Origin: JACPXH01 sp964409225
Lineage (GTDB): Bacteria; Patescibacteriota; Minisyncoccia; JACPXH01
Length of the DNA stretch: 23,022 nt
Reading direction: 5' to 3'
NCBI GenBank assembly: GCA_964409225.1
Contig: CAYPCM010000013.1
Span: 1-23,022 of the forward strand
The notes beneath the pieces were generated by a model. That model saw only the letters and a program-made list of their open reading frames with translations. It did no database searches and was not told the origin of the DNA. Shown here in pieces: positions 1 through 7,651 of this stretch. Position 1 is the first letter of the stretch, and every line of letters begins with the position of its first letter. The translations under genes were made by a program, and so were the position numbers.

Positions 1-4
1 GAGA

Positions 5-126
5 CTGTAGAAAAAAGAAAAAAACGATACCATTGTCATTCCTGCGAAAGCAGGAATCCAGAAAAACAGTGTCTCCCGTGCCCTCTGGATCCCGCATCAG
101 GGTGCGGGATGACAGTTTTTCTACAG
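5..126. repeat. MITE-like element with two hairpins and terminal inverted repeats
   Basis: The ends are perfect inverted repeats: CTGTAGAAAAA at 5-15 and TTTTTCTACAG at 116-126. Inside are two hairpins. One is ATTCCTGC/GCAGGAAT (38-57) with a GAAA loop, the other ATCCCGCA/TGCGGGAT (89-110). The two hairpins are themselves roughly inverted copies of each other (GTCATTCC...ATCCAG against CTGGATCCC...GGATGAC). No reading frame of its own is convincing. The structure fits a non-autonomous miniature inverted-repeat element or a dispersed palindromic repeat; which transposase would mobilise it cannot be told from the window. Confidence 0.6.
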
Positions 127-164
127 GCTCAAGGTCAAATTATTCGTTAGTGCTCAGAATGTTT

Positions 165-205
165 GGCAAAAAGTTTGAGTCCCGACCACGCAGTGGTCGG
201 GACTC
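165..205 (-). terminator. Rho-independent terminator of the lipoprotein gene
   Basis: A 14-bp perfect stem (GAGTCCCGACCAC / GTGGTCGGGACTC, 177-205) with a 3-nt GCA loop is followed on the minus strand by AAACTTTTTG. It lies 8 bases after the stop codon of the leftward lipoprotein gene, exactly where its transcript should end. Confidence 0.8.
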
Positions 206-212
206 TGTCCCC

Positions 213-1103
213 TCAATCGTTTTTCTTCTGGTGGAGCATGGCGACTTCTTCTGTGGTGAGTCCCAGCTCCTTCGGCGTGAAGCTCCAACTCCTTGTCGCC
301 TCTTGGGCGACGTAGCGGATCGCTTCTGCGCCGCCATCCGAAGCCTTCACCCGACCAGCCTTGATTTCACTCCGGAGGTAAACGATCTGCTCCCGCAGGT
401 CTTTGAGCAGCACCTGCCGGAGCATTTCCGTCGAAGAGCCGATGGCTTTTGGCTTGGCCTCGATCGCCTGCAGGATCCGGGAGATTTCCCACATGAGGCG
501 TATACCATCGTGGAGTCCGAATACTCCCTCGCCTCTGCCACACTCTGCTTCCTGTCGCGTTTTGCGCGGCAGACTAAAAAAGGCAAGGAGAGATTTTGCC
601 GTGGCGAGGCCGGTCTCCCGATGGAGGTTCTTGGCCCGGTGTGCTTCCAAACCGATCTCGGGCCAACTGATTGGATCTTCCGCTTGGTCTTCCGCCTCGG
701 GCAGATCCATATGTTTTAGGGCCCAATCAACTTCACGGAACTTCTCCAGCTTCGCACAGGCCTCTACGACTGACTGCGGTTTGCTGCTGCGAAGTTCACG
801 CACCCATGTTGGCTGATCACCGGGCACTTCCGCCTTCGGGTCGAACGCAGCGCGGATCTCCATGATGAGTTCTGCCCGTCGTTCGGCACGACGCTCGCGT
901 GCCTGTTGCTCCGCTTCGGCATCGGCTTTCTTCTTTTCCTCCTCTCGCTGTTTTTGCTGTTCGGCCGCGGCCTTCGCCACGACCTCGCCGCGAGCCTTCT
1001 GGTCGGCTGCCTCCTGCTTGGAATTGCCGCCGCAGGCCGCGAGGGCGAACCCTAGTACGATGATGGTAAGGAACAACCCAGCCAACTTCCGCAGTCCCTT
1101 CAT
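213..1103 (-). CDS. Putative lipoprotein with N-terminal coiled coil, function unknown
   Basis: The 296-residue product starts with a lipoprotein signal: basic MKGLRK, a hydrophobic stretch to about residue 20, then the lipobox LAAC with C24 as the lipidated cysteine. Residues about 30-85 are extremely rich in A, E, K, Q and R and should form a long coiled coil. The remainder (about 90-296) is soluble and mostly helical; I recognise no family. An AGGAGG Shine-Dalgarno lies about 7 bases before the ATG, a consensus promoter lies upstream and a terminator directly downstream, so it is a complete single-gene unit transcribed away from the copper block. It is probably anchored to the outer face of the cytoplasmic membrane. 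The long rightward frame on the opposite strand is a shadow. Confidence 0.8.
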   Translation of the reverse strand: MKGLRKLAGLFLTIIVLGFALAACGGNSKQEAADQKARGEVVAKAAAEQQKQREEEKKKADAEAEQQARERRAERRAELIMEIRAAFDPKAEVPGDQPTWVRELRSSKPQSVVEACAKLEKFREVDWALKHMDLPEAEDQAEDPISWPEIGLEAHRAKNLHRETGLATAKSLLAFFSLPRKTRQEAECGRGEGVFGLHDGIRLMWEISRILQAIEAKPKAIGSSTEMLRQVLLKDLREQIVYLRSEIKAGRVKASDGGAEAIRYVAQEATRSWSFTPKELGLTTEEVAMLHQKKND

Positions 1104-1164
1104 GCGATGCCTCCTTTCGCGAAGGGTTGGCGGTTTCGGCTTTCGTAGATCAATCGTGTTATAT

Positions 1165-1193
1165 ACTATACTCTCTCTTGTTTTCTATGTCAA
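1165..1193 (-). promoter_or_regulatory. Sigma70-type promoter for the lipoprotein gene
   Basis: On the minus strand there is a perfect -35 TTGACA (1193-1188), a 17-nt spacer and -10 TATAGT (1170-1165). The start codon is about 60 bases downstream, after an AGGAGG ribosome site. Confidence 0.8.
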
Positions 1194-1231
1194 TAGTGTG
1201 AATAACTCCCATGTTTGGTTTCCCGGTGTAG

Positions 1232-1240
1232 TGGTAGAAT
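1232..1240 (+). promoter_or_regulatory. Candidate extended -10 promoter for the thioredoxin-like gene
   Basis: TGGTAGAAT fits an extended -10 (TGn + TAGAAT at 1235-1240). No good -35 is seen at 17 nt. The start codon at 1251 is 10 bases away, so the mRNA leader would be nearly absent, like the better-supported leaderless promoters elsewhere in this window. Confidence 0.35.
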
Positions 1241-1250
1241 ATGGGAAGCG

Positions 1251-1517
1251 ATGAATCCGGTTTCCCTCGTTGTTCTCACCAGCCCTGGCTGCAGCCACTG
1301 CCATGCGTTTTTGAAATTTTGGGAAGAGGTGAAATCCGATTTTCCGAGCGTTACGATGAAGGAGGTGAGTATTACCACTGAAGAGGGTCAGCAGCTGGCG
1401 ATGGAGCACCAGATTTTTTCCGCGCCGGGCATTTTCCTCAATGGAGAACTGTTTGCCTCCGGCGGGTTCCATCGCGAGGAGTTTTTAACGAAGATGCACG
1501 CGTTGACGAAGTCATGA
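1251..1517 (+). CDS. Thioredoxin/glutaredoxin-like protein (CSHC active site)
   Basis: An 88-residue single-domain thioredoxin-fold protein. It shows a first strand (VSLVVLTSPG), a CxxC active site C14-S-H-C17 at the start of the first helix, and the cis-proline loop SAPGIFLNG about 40 residues later. There is no signal peptide, so it should act in the cytosol as a thiol-disulfide exchanger. The ATG at 1251 is preferred over the upstream frame extension because the fold begins immediately after it. It is the first rightward gene before a DoxX-like protein and a CcdA-type thiol transporter. A role in feeding electrons to that transporter is inferred from context only. A GC-rich repeat separates it from those genes, so it may be transcribed separately. 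Confidence 0.75.
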   Translation: MNPVSLVVLTSPGCSHCHAFLKFWEEVKSDFPSVTMKEVSITTEEGQQLAMEHQIFSAPGIFLNGELFASGGFHREEFLTKMHALTKS

Positions 1518-1542
1518 CTTCTTATCGGACAGCGTTTTGTTC

Positions 1543-1828
1543 TGGCCAACCGTCGCACTCCCTCAGCGAGCGTTCGCTCATCCAGCGACTCGCTCACTCT
1601 GTCCTCGCCGGCGGGGCCGCCGCATGCCGTTCTCGCGACGTCGCGCAGCCGCGCCCGAGATGCAGTATTGGTTCCTTGGAGCTTCTAAGGCGCGGCGAGC
1701 GAGAGCAGCGGCCTGATAACCGTTCCGCTCCAGCCCCAGCCAGGCCGACTGCGGTCGCGAGACACGGCTGCGGCGGCCACCGTGCCCGCCGACTGCGGAT
1801 GTCGCTTCAGGAGTGCGACGGCTGGCCA
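1543..1828. repeat. GC-rich 286-bp inverted-repeat element (copy A)
   Basis: The 19-bp terminal inverted repeats match at 18/19: TGGCCAACCGTCGCACTCC at 1543-1561 and its complement at 1810-1828. Internal arms continue the symmetry: GGCCGCCGC..GCCGT..TCTCGCGAC at 1615-1639 mirrors 1754-1778. A 21-nt word at 1686-1706 and a 17-nt word at 1639-1655 recur, exactly, in the element at 13309-13484. The arms GCCGCGCC/GGCGCGGC can pair around a loop of about 30 nt. Frames in this stretch look like low-complexity GC-rich non-coding sequence. It fills the 333-base gap between the thioredoxin-like and DoxX-like genes. It is MITE-like, with no clear target-site duplication. Confidence 0.6.
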
Positions 1829-1850
1829 GTTTAGGTAACATTCGATATTC

Positions 1851-2228
1851 ATGACCAACAAACTTCCCATCTGGTTCCTCCGGCTTGGCCTCGGCGCGAT
1901 GTACGCGTATTCGGGCTATGATCTCATCACGACCCCATCCCACTGGCAGCTTTTTGTGCCCGCGTGGCTTTTGGGGATTCTTAGCGCGGTCGGCCTGCCG
2001 GCTGAAACTTTCCTGCGGCTGCAGGGAGTGGTTGAACTCGCGATGGTCTTCGTGTTTGTGGCCTGGTTCCTGCCGCGCCGGTTTGTGTTCTGGGCTGCTG
2101 CGGTTTCGGCGGTTGAGCTTGCCGCAATTCTTCTGTTTTTCGGTGTTGACCTCATAACATTCCGCGACATCGGCCTCGTGGGAGCGTCCGGCGCACTTGC
2201 GGCCGCATCCCGGCCCCGACAGGCATGA
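1851..2228 (+). CDS. DoxX-like small integral membrane protein
   Basis: A 125-residue, very hydrophobic protein with about four membrane segments (around residues 7-22, 35-52, 62-82 and 84-104). The opening PIWFLRLGLGAMYAYSGYDL resembles the DoxX/DoxD-like start, where a first helix carries a conserved R-x-x-x-G-x-x-F/Y-x-x-S-G pattern. DoxX-family proteins are small quinone- or thiol-linked membrane proteins, often beside redox genes. Here the stop overlaps the next start (ATGA at 2225-2228), so it is translationally coupled to the CcdA fusion protein and probably works with it. Exact biochemical role unknown; the DoxX assignment is at family level only. Confidence 0.6.
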   Translation: MTNKLPIWFLRLGLGAMYAYSGYDLITTPSHWQLFVPAWLLGILSAVGLPAETFLRLQGVVELAMVFVFVAWFLPRRFVFWAAAVSAVELAAILLFFGVDLITFRDIGLVGASGALAAASRPRQA

Positions 2229-4417
2229 CTGACACCTCGCCCCAATCATTGGACAGCGTTAGCGCCTCGGAGGCAGGCAAGGAAACCGCTGCGGCCTTGA
2301 CCGTTGGCCAGCGCCGGGCGCGCATAGCGCTCGTGGCGGCGGCGTTTGTGCTTTTCTCCGTGTTCATCTCGGGGATGGCGTGGTTGTTTACCGGCAATAC
2401 GCAAAACGCGCCGTGGTTCTTGTTTGCCTACGTCACCGGGCTTTCAATGATCGTATTGCCGTGCACTTTGCCGCTTGCTTTCGTCATCGTGCCCTTGGCC
2501 ATGCGCAAAGGATACGGCGCCGGAATTGCGGTGGCGCTTTCATTTGGGCTGGGCGTTTCAATCACTTTGAGTATGTACGGCGCACTGGTGGCTTGGCTTG
2601 GGCAGATAGTGGGGCTCGATAACGCGAAAAACGTCATGTACACGATTGCCGGCGCGGCTGCGCTTATATTCGGTCTTGGGCAACTCGGGCTCATCAAGAT
2701 TAAAATTCCGGCCTATTCGGGCAAGCTGCCTGATTTTATTCAAAAGCAAAAAGATCTCTTGAAGGCGTTTTTTCTCGGTCTGTTTTTGGGCAACGTGGGT
2801 TTTGGTTGTCCCAACCCGGCTTTTTACGTTTTGCTTGGGTATATCGCGACTGTGGGCGACGTGGGGCAGGGATGGCTGCTTACGTTTGTGCATGCCATCG
2901 GTCGCATCACGCCGCTCATTTTCCTGTCCATTTTGGCTATTTTGGGCGTTAACGCCCTGCCCGGGCTCGTCTCGCGTAAAGGTTCAATTGAGCGCGTGAT
3001 GGGCTGGGCGCTCTCGTTCGTCGGCGCTTTCATAGTAACGTTCGGGCTTTTCGGACACGATTGGTATGTATTTTCAGGCATTCACTCTTGGCTTGAGTTG
3101 CTCACGCAAGAAGGACCGCTGACGCAGGCGTTGTCGGTGAAATTCCGTCAGGGTCTCGAGCACGCGCACGGCATCCCGCCCGGTCCCGCGTTGCCATACG
3201 GACAGGCGATGTTCCTCATACTCCTTGTGGTGCCGATTGTTTGGCACTACGTGAAAAAACGGCACGCCTTGAAAGCGCTCTCCGGCGACGAGGCAATTCA
3301 GGAGACGGTGGTTATGCGTTGGCGATTTTGGGCAAGCGTTCTTTCAATTGCGATTATACTCGGCGTCTTCGGATACTATCTGCCGCATCGTTTGCGCGAT
3401 GAAGCGCTGCGGCCAGACGATCACGGCCAAGAGTTGATGACGGCAGGCGAGCACCCCGCGCTCCATTCCGGCGGCGAGGCAGACGACATCGTGGTGGAGT
3501 TCTCGACAAGCTCGAACCCAACCGCGGGGAAGCCGACACGCCTCACCTTTAGTCCCTTCACGAAACCCAACCGTGTGCCGATCCGCGAGCTCGCGCTCGT
3601 ACACGAGGCGTCGATGCACGTCTTCGGCATCCGGAGCGACAGCCGCGGGTTCTTCCACATTCATCCCGAAGCGACTGCGCCCGGGTCTTGGGGGATCAGC
3701 CACGTATTTACCGAACCCGGCGCGTATACGATCTGGGTCGAGTTGGAGTTCGTCGGGGTTGAGCATATCTTTACGTACGCGGTTGAGGTGGGCGGAGCGG
3801 GCGAGCAGGAGGTCGCGCTCCCGGCATTAAACCGAGAGGTGACCGTGGCCGGATCCAGTGTCGAGTTCGAGGCGGCGGCAGACCTATACGCGGGTGAGGA
3901 CTCGGATTTTGCGGTTGATGTTCACCGTCCCGACGGGACCGAGCAGACACTCGAGGATTATCTCGGTGAAGTCATGCATCTTGTGGTTATCTCTGATGAT
4001 CATAGCGTCTTTGGCCACGTTCACCCGGTCGGGCATGCCGGCGGGCACGGCGGTGGGACGGATGCGATGATGGAGGATATGCACGGTACGTTTCTCGGGG
4101 TGCCGGTTGCGCTCGCCCACGGTGATGAGGCGCCCACAGCAGAACGTCCCGCCATGGGGGGAGAAATGCACGGAGTGCTGTTTAGATATCAGTTCCCGAA
4201 GGCGGGCGCGTACACGGTCTTCGCGCAGTTCCGGCCCCAGGATTTTGGCCGACCGGCCGGTGAAGCGCTCACCGCGGCATTCCGCGTAGAGGTGCGTCCG
4301 GCCGAGGGCTTGCGGCCCGGCGTGGTGTTTGATTCGTGGTGGGGACGGCTGGTACTCTCTCTGCTTTTTATCGTTGGACTTTCCTGGGTTGTGCGGCGGT
4401 ACGTGAACAGGGTTTGA
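2225..4417 (+). CDS. CcdA/DsbD-type membrane thiol transporter fused to two HxHP metal-binding modules
   Basis: A 730-residue fusion. Residues about 34-280 form the CcdA/DsbD membrane domain: six or more membrane segments and the two expected redox cysteines, C80 in VLPCTLP and C195 in FGCPNP. CcdA proteins carry electrons from cytosolic thioredoxin to the outer face of the membrane. After further membrane segments (about 325-343 and 366-385) comes a long extracytoplasmic part with two related beta-rich modules. Each contains a histidine pattern: H460, H465 and H478-I-H-P in the first; H585 and H598-V-H-P in the second, the latter followed by a His/Gly/Met-rich loop. These resemble FixH/YtkA-like copper-binding domains. 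A last membrane helix (about 705-724) anchors the C terminus. Metal binding is inferred from the His pattern and the copper genes downstream. It is much longer than ordinary CcdA (about 230-250 residues). Confidence 0.75.
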   Translation: MTDTSPQSLDSVSASEAGKETAAALTVGQRRARIALVAAAFVLFSVFISGMAWLFTGNTQNAPWFLFAYVTGLSMIVLPCTLPLAFVIVPLAMRKGYGAGIAVALSFGLGVSITLSMYGALVAWLGQIVGLDNAKNVMYTIAGAAALIFGLGQLGLIKIKIPAYSGKLPDFIQKQKDLLKAFFLGLFLGNVGFGCPNPAFYVLLGYIATVGDVGQGWLLTFVHAIGRITPLIFLSILAILGVNALPGLVSRKGSIERVMGWALSFVGAFIVTFGLFGHDWYVFSGIHSWLELLTQEGPLTQALSVKFRQGLEHAHGIPPGPALPYGQAMFLILLVVPIVWHYVKKRHALKALSGDEAIQETVVMRWRFWASVLSIAIILGVFGYYLPHRLRDEALRPDDHGQELMTAGEHPALHSGGEADDIVVEFSTSSNPTAGKPTRLTFSPFTKPNRVPIRELALVHEASMHVFGIRSDSRGFFHIHPEATAPGSWGISHVFTEPGAYTIWVELEFVGVEHIFTYAVEVGGAGEQEVALPALNREVTVAGSSVEFEAAADLYAGEDSDFAVDVHRPDGTEQTLEDYLGEVMHLVVISDDHSVFGHVHPVGHAGGHGGGTDAMMEDMHGTFLGVPVALAHGDEAPTAERPAMGGEMHGVLFRYQFPKAGAYTVFAQFRPQDFGRPAGEALTAAFRVEVRPAEGLRPGVVFDSWWGRLVLSLLFIVGLSWVVRRYVNRV

Positions 4418-4436
4418 TGTTTGCATTCGCGCGATT

Positions 4437-4865
4437 ATGAACAAGTATTTCTGGCTCGGTATTATTATTGCAGTCCTCATCGCCGGAGGGGTTGTATATC
4501 AGCTTTTTCTTCGGCCAGAAAGCCGCAAGCCATTTGTGAGCGGCCGCACCGTACACGCAACAGTGGTGGCCAAGAAAGACGCTTGGTTATTTGAACCGGA
4601 GACGATCGAGGTGGAACACGGCGACAAGGTGATACTCACAGTCGTCAACGAAGACAGCTATGATCACGGCCTGGCCATTACCGCTTTTGGCGTCAACCAG
4701 AGCATGCCTGCCAAAAGCACGATCACGGTGGAATTCACCGCCACGCAGCTCGGGGACCACGCGTTTTACTGCTCGGTGCCGTGCGGGGAGGGAGATTATG
4801 AAGGCAAGCACCGCACGCATTTCGATATGACCGGGAAGATAAAAGTAGTGCCGCGGCAAGATTAA
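4437..4865 (+). CDS. Membrane-anchored cupredoxin with CuA-like cysteine motif
   Basis: A 142-residue protein: one N-terminal membrane helix (about 4-24), then a cupredoxin-type beta domain facing outward. Candidate ligands are the His in YDHGLAI, the pair in YCSVPCGEGD (C-x3-C) and HFDM near the end. This is the ligand set of the CuA centre of cytochrome oxidase subunit II, but the spacing from the second Cys to the last His is 11 residues where oxidase CuA has 3. It lies 19 bases after the CcdA fusion and before copA. That fits an electron-carrier or copper-holding protein whose cysteines are kept reduced by the CcdA partner. No oxidase subunit I is visible in the window. Confidence 0.8.
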   Translation: MNKYFWLGIIIAVLIAGGVVYQLFLRPESRKPFVSGRTVHATVVAKKDAWLFEPETIEVEHGDKVILTVVNEDSYDHGLAITAFGVNQSMPAKSTITVEFTATQLGDHAFYCSVPCGEGDYEGKHRTHFDMTGKIKVVPRQD

Positions 4866-4937
4866 AAATCAAATATCAAAAACCGTTCCGCGAAGCGGCT
4901 ACCACAATTTTATTTTTTTATATTTGATTTTTGATAT
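4864..4937. repeat. AT-rich inverted-repeat element with GTTCCGC core (copy 1)
   Basis: The arms 4864-4882 (AAAAATCAAATATC...) and 4914-4932 are inverted copies matching at 18/19. They enclose CGTTCCGCGAAGCGGCTACC (4884-4903). The first arm overlaps the cupredoxin stop codon. A related element with the same core in the opposite orientation lies at 14956-15020. It may also act as a weak terminator between the cupredoxin and copA; the T-run at 4913-4919 would serve. Confidence 0.5.
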
Positions 4938-4949
4938 AAAAGGTTTTTC

Positions 4950-7301
4950 TTGAGCCACATGACGGAGTCTCGTTTACCGCCTCAAAATATCACCAACATC
5001 GTCCTTCACGTTAAGGGCATGCATTGTGCCGCGTGTTCTATGTTGATCAACAAAGTTTTGGGGAACGCGCGGGGTGTGGCGGCGGTGAACGCGAGTTTCG
5101 GCGCGGAAAAAGTGTCGATCAGCTTCGACCCGAAACAAACGACGTTGCGCGAGCTTGAAAAAGCGCTCGCGCGAGTTGGCTACGATCTTGTATTGCCTGA
5201 AGAAGAGGCCACCACGCTGGAGGGCAAAGAAAGGCAGGAAGCGCTCGAGCTGGCCCGCGCGCGCCGTAGAGTGATTGCGAGTTTTGTCTTGGCCGGGCCT
5301 ATTATCATCTACTACATGGTGCTGCACATGTTTAACGTGCAGCACTCGGAAGTTATATTCGGGATTGACCGAAATTATCTCTACTGGATTCTTGCTACGC
5401 CGGTCCAATTTATTATCGGCTGGCAGTTCTACCGCAACTCCTGGACCGCGCTTCGGGTGGGGTCGGCGAATATGGACGTGTTGGTCGCGCTCGGCACTTC
5501 GGCCGCGTACTTTTACAGCATGCTCGGGTTTCTATTTTTCAACATTGACCATCCCTTCTGGGAAAGCTCGGCCGCGCTGCTTTCGTTTATCGTCCTCGGC
5601 CGTTACTTTGAACTGCTGGCCAAGGGGCGTGCGTCTGCCGCCATCAAAGAGCTCTTGAAGCTCGAAGCGAAAGAAGCGCATGTGCTGCGCGACGGTGAGG
5701 AGGTAACGGTTCCGATTGATCAACTTCAGAAGGGCGATCTCATTCGCGTCCGTCCCGGCGAAAAAATTCCGGTAGATGGCGTAATTATAGAGGGCAAGAC
5801 GCACATTGACGAGAAGGTAATCACCGGTGAATCCATGCCCGTGGGCAAGGGTGTGGGCGAGGAGGTGATAGGCGCCACCGTAAACCAGGAAGGCCTCATT
5901 GCGTTTAAGGCGACCAAGGTGGGCCGTGAGACGCTGCTGTATCAAATCATTAACATGGTTGAGCAAGCGCAGGCCTCCAAAGCCCCAATCCAAAACTTGG
6001 TGGACAAGATCAGCGAGTATTTTGTGCCGGCAGTGGTGGTCGTGGCGGTGGCCGTATTTATCGCCTGGTATTTTGTGGCCGGGTTTCCGTTTAGGGCCGG
6101 GCTGCTGCCTATGATTGCGGTGCTTGTTATTTCGTGTCCGTGCGCCATGGGCTTGGCTACGCCAACGGCGCTCATCGTGGGCGTGGGTCGGGCGGCCAAG
6201 TTTGGCATTTTGATAAAGGGCGGGGAAGCGCTGGAAAAGGCCTATAAACTCACGCACATCGCGTTTGACAAGACCGGCACTCTCACCATCGGCAAGCCCG
6301 TGGTGACAGACATCGTTACTATTTCCGGTACGCGCGAAGAGGCGCTTAAGTTTGCCGGCGCGATTGAAACCGGCTCTGAACATCCGCTGGCGCGCGCGAT
6401 TGTAGAAGAAGCGAAAAAATTATTCCCCAACCCCGCGGCTCCGGCTGACTTTGCGGCGATTGCAGGCAAGGGGGTGAAGGGCGCGGTGGAAGGCCGCGAG
6501 GTGCTTGTGGGTAATAACCGCCTTATGGCCGATCGCGGCATTGATATTGCGCCGTACGATGCGGATCTCGAGCGACTGCAAGCCGAGGCCAAGACCGTCG
6601 TGTTTCTCGCCATAGACGGCAAGCCCGTAGCACTCATTGCGATGGCCGACACCTTGAAACCCTTTGCCAAAGAGGCGATTGAGGCCTTGCGGCAGATGGG
6701 GGTGGCGGTGACGATGATTACCGGGGATAATGAAAAGACCGCGAAAGCCATTGCGCGTCCGCTGGCGATTGAGCACGTGCTGGCGCAGGTTTTGCCGCAA
6801 GACAAGGCACAGGTGATTAAGGGTTTGCAGGGCGAAGGCAAGGTGGTTGGCATGGTGGGCGACGGCATCAACGATTCGCCTGCACTCGCCCAAGCTGACA
6901 TGGGCATTGCGATTGGTTCAGGCACGGACGTTGCCATCGAAACCGGCGACATCGTGCTCATTAAAGACGATCTGCGCGATGTCGTAACTTCAATTCAGCT
7001 TTCCCGCAAAACGATCGTGAAAGTAAAGGAGAATCTGTTCTGGGCGTTTGCGTATAACGTGCTTGCGATCCCGATTGCGGCCGGCGCGCTCTACCCCAAC
7101 TATTCGTTCATTCACCCCATTCTCGCTTCCATCCCGCATGGCTTCACCCTCCGGCCCGAGATCGCCGGGTTCGCCATGGCCTTCAGTTCGGTGTCGGTCG
7201 TGACCAATTCGCTCTTGTTGCGCCGCTACGTGCCGCCGATGGAGCGGGCGAGTGGGGCAACCGGAGTTTCACTCGGTACACCAAAGCCACAGATCGTTTA
7301 A
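4950..7301 (+). CDS. copA: Cu(I)-exporting P1B-type ATPase
   Basis: A 783-residue heavy-metal P-type ATPase. It has an N-terminal HMA domain with GMHCAAC (C26, C29), the phosphatase motif TGES, the CPC metal site (C396-P-C398), the phosphorylation site D440-KTGT, the HP motif (SEHPLA) and the hinge GDGINDSP with D638 and D642. The Cu(I)-specific residues of the last two helices are present (FAYN in the seventh and MAFSS in the eighth), supporting copper or silver rather than zinc. It pumps Cu(I) out of the cytosol using ATP. An AAAAGG ribosome site 6 bases before TTG 4950 favours that start; ATG 4959 is the alternative and removes three residues. It is followed after 20 bases by its likely chaperone copZ. 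Confidence 0.95.
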   Translation: MSHMTESRLPPQNITNIVLHVKGMHCAACSMLINKVLGNARGVAAVNASFGAEKVSISFDPKQTTLRELEKALARVGYDLVLPEEEATTLEGKERQEALELARARRRVIASFVLAGPIIIYYMVLHMFNVQHSEVIFGIDRNYLYWILATPVQFIIGWQFYRNSWTALRVGSANMDVLVALGTSAAYFYSMLGFLFFNIDHPFWESSAALLSFIVLGRYFELLAKGRASAAIKELLKLEAKEAHVLRDGEEVTVPIDQLQKGDLIRVRPGEKIPVDGVIIEGKTHIDEKVITGESMPVGKGVGEEVIGATVNQEGLIAFKATKVGRETLLYQIINMVEQAQASKAPIQNLVDKISEYFVPAVVVVAVAVFIAWYFVAGFPFRAGLLPMIAVLVISCPCAMGLATPTALIVGVGRAAKFGILIKGGEALEKAYKLTHIAFDKTGTLTIGKPVVTDIVTISGTREEALKFAGAIETGSEHPLARAIVEEAKKLFPNPAAPADFAAIAGKGVKGAVEGREVLVGNNRLMADRGIDIAPYDADLERLQAEAKTVVFLAIDGKPVALIAMADTLKPFAKEAIEALRQMGVAVTMITGDNEKTAKAIARPLAIEHVLAQVLPQDKAQVIKGLQGEGKVVGMVGDGINDSPALAQADMGIAIGSGTDVAIETGDIVLIKDDLRDVVTSIQLSRKTIVKVKENLFWAFAYNVLAIPIAAGALYPNYSFIHPILASIPHGFTLRPEIAGFAMAFSSVSVVTNSLLLRRYVPPMERASGATGVSLGTPKPQIV

Positions 7302-7321
7302 GTAATACCTTCAAGAGCACT

Positions 7322-7531
7322 ATGCAAAAAACCACCCTCAAACTCGACGGCATGCATTGCGGGGCGTGCGCGACCGCGATTCAGATGTATCTTTCAACGT
7401 CCGACGGGGTAAGCGCGGCCACGGTTGACTACGACAAGAAAGAAGCCGAGGTGGAGTTTGATCCCGCGAAGATTACGGTGGACAGCCTCATCGGCAAGGT
7501 GAAAGAGATCGGGTACGGGGCGCACCAATAG
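7322..7531 (+). CDS. copZ: Copper chaperone, CopZ-like HMA protein
   Basis: A 69-residue single HMA domain with the metal-binding loop GMHCGAC (C13, C16) after the first strand, and the usual ending that contains KVKEIGYGA. It carries Cu(I) in the cytosol and hands it to the ATPase. It ends the rightward copper block. The first residues of its fold closely parallel the HMA domain at the start of CopA (KGMHCAAC), as expected of partners. Confidence 0.9.
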   Translation: MQKTTLKLDGMHCGACATAIQMYLSTSDGVSAATVDYDKKEAEVEFDPAKITVDSLIGKVKEIGYGAHQ

Positions 7532-7591
7532 CACTGCGTTTATTGCTCGTTCTCGCGTTTTCTTACGTTTTTTAGGCGTCGCCGCGGAATT

Positions 7592-7621
7592 AGCATTTAC
7601 TTGCTATCGCAAATAAGTGCT
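7592..7621. repeat. Palindromic repeat, copy 1 (upstream of the Cas2-like gene)
   Basis: An imperfect 30-bp palindrome beginning AGCATTTACTTGC and ending CGCAAATAAGTGCT; 12 of 15 pairs are Watson-Crick. It matches the copy at 8226-8255 at 29/30 positions and the perfect palindrome at 20211-20240 at 25/30. It lies 30 bases before the likely ATG, where an operator could also sit. Confidence 0.85.
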
Positions 7622-7651
7622 GTAACGGCCTTACGAGTATTTCTTTGCGCT

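Noticed and set aside
33..719. 228-codon rightward frame
   Set aside because: Antisense to the lipoprotein gene, which has a lipobox, ribosome site, promoter and terminator; the frame has none and runs through the MITE.
1514..1834. Rightward frame of 106 codons across repeat A
   Set aside because: Composition follows the inverted repeats, not a protein; no ribosome site and no domain.
1578..2249. 223-codon leftward frame opposite the DoxX gene
   Set aside because: Low-complexity product covering the GC-rich repeat and the antisense of DoxX; no ribosome site. A consequence of high GC.
5532..6383. 283-codon leftward frame inside copA
   Set aside because: Antisense to highly conserved P-type ATPase motifs; no independent support.
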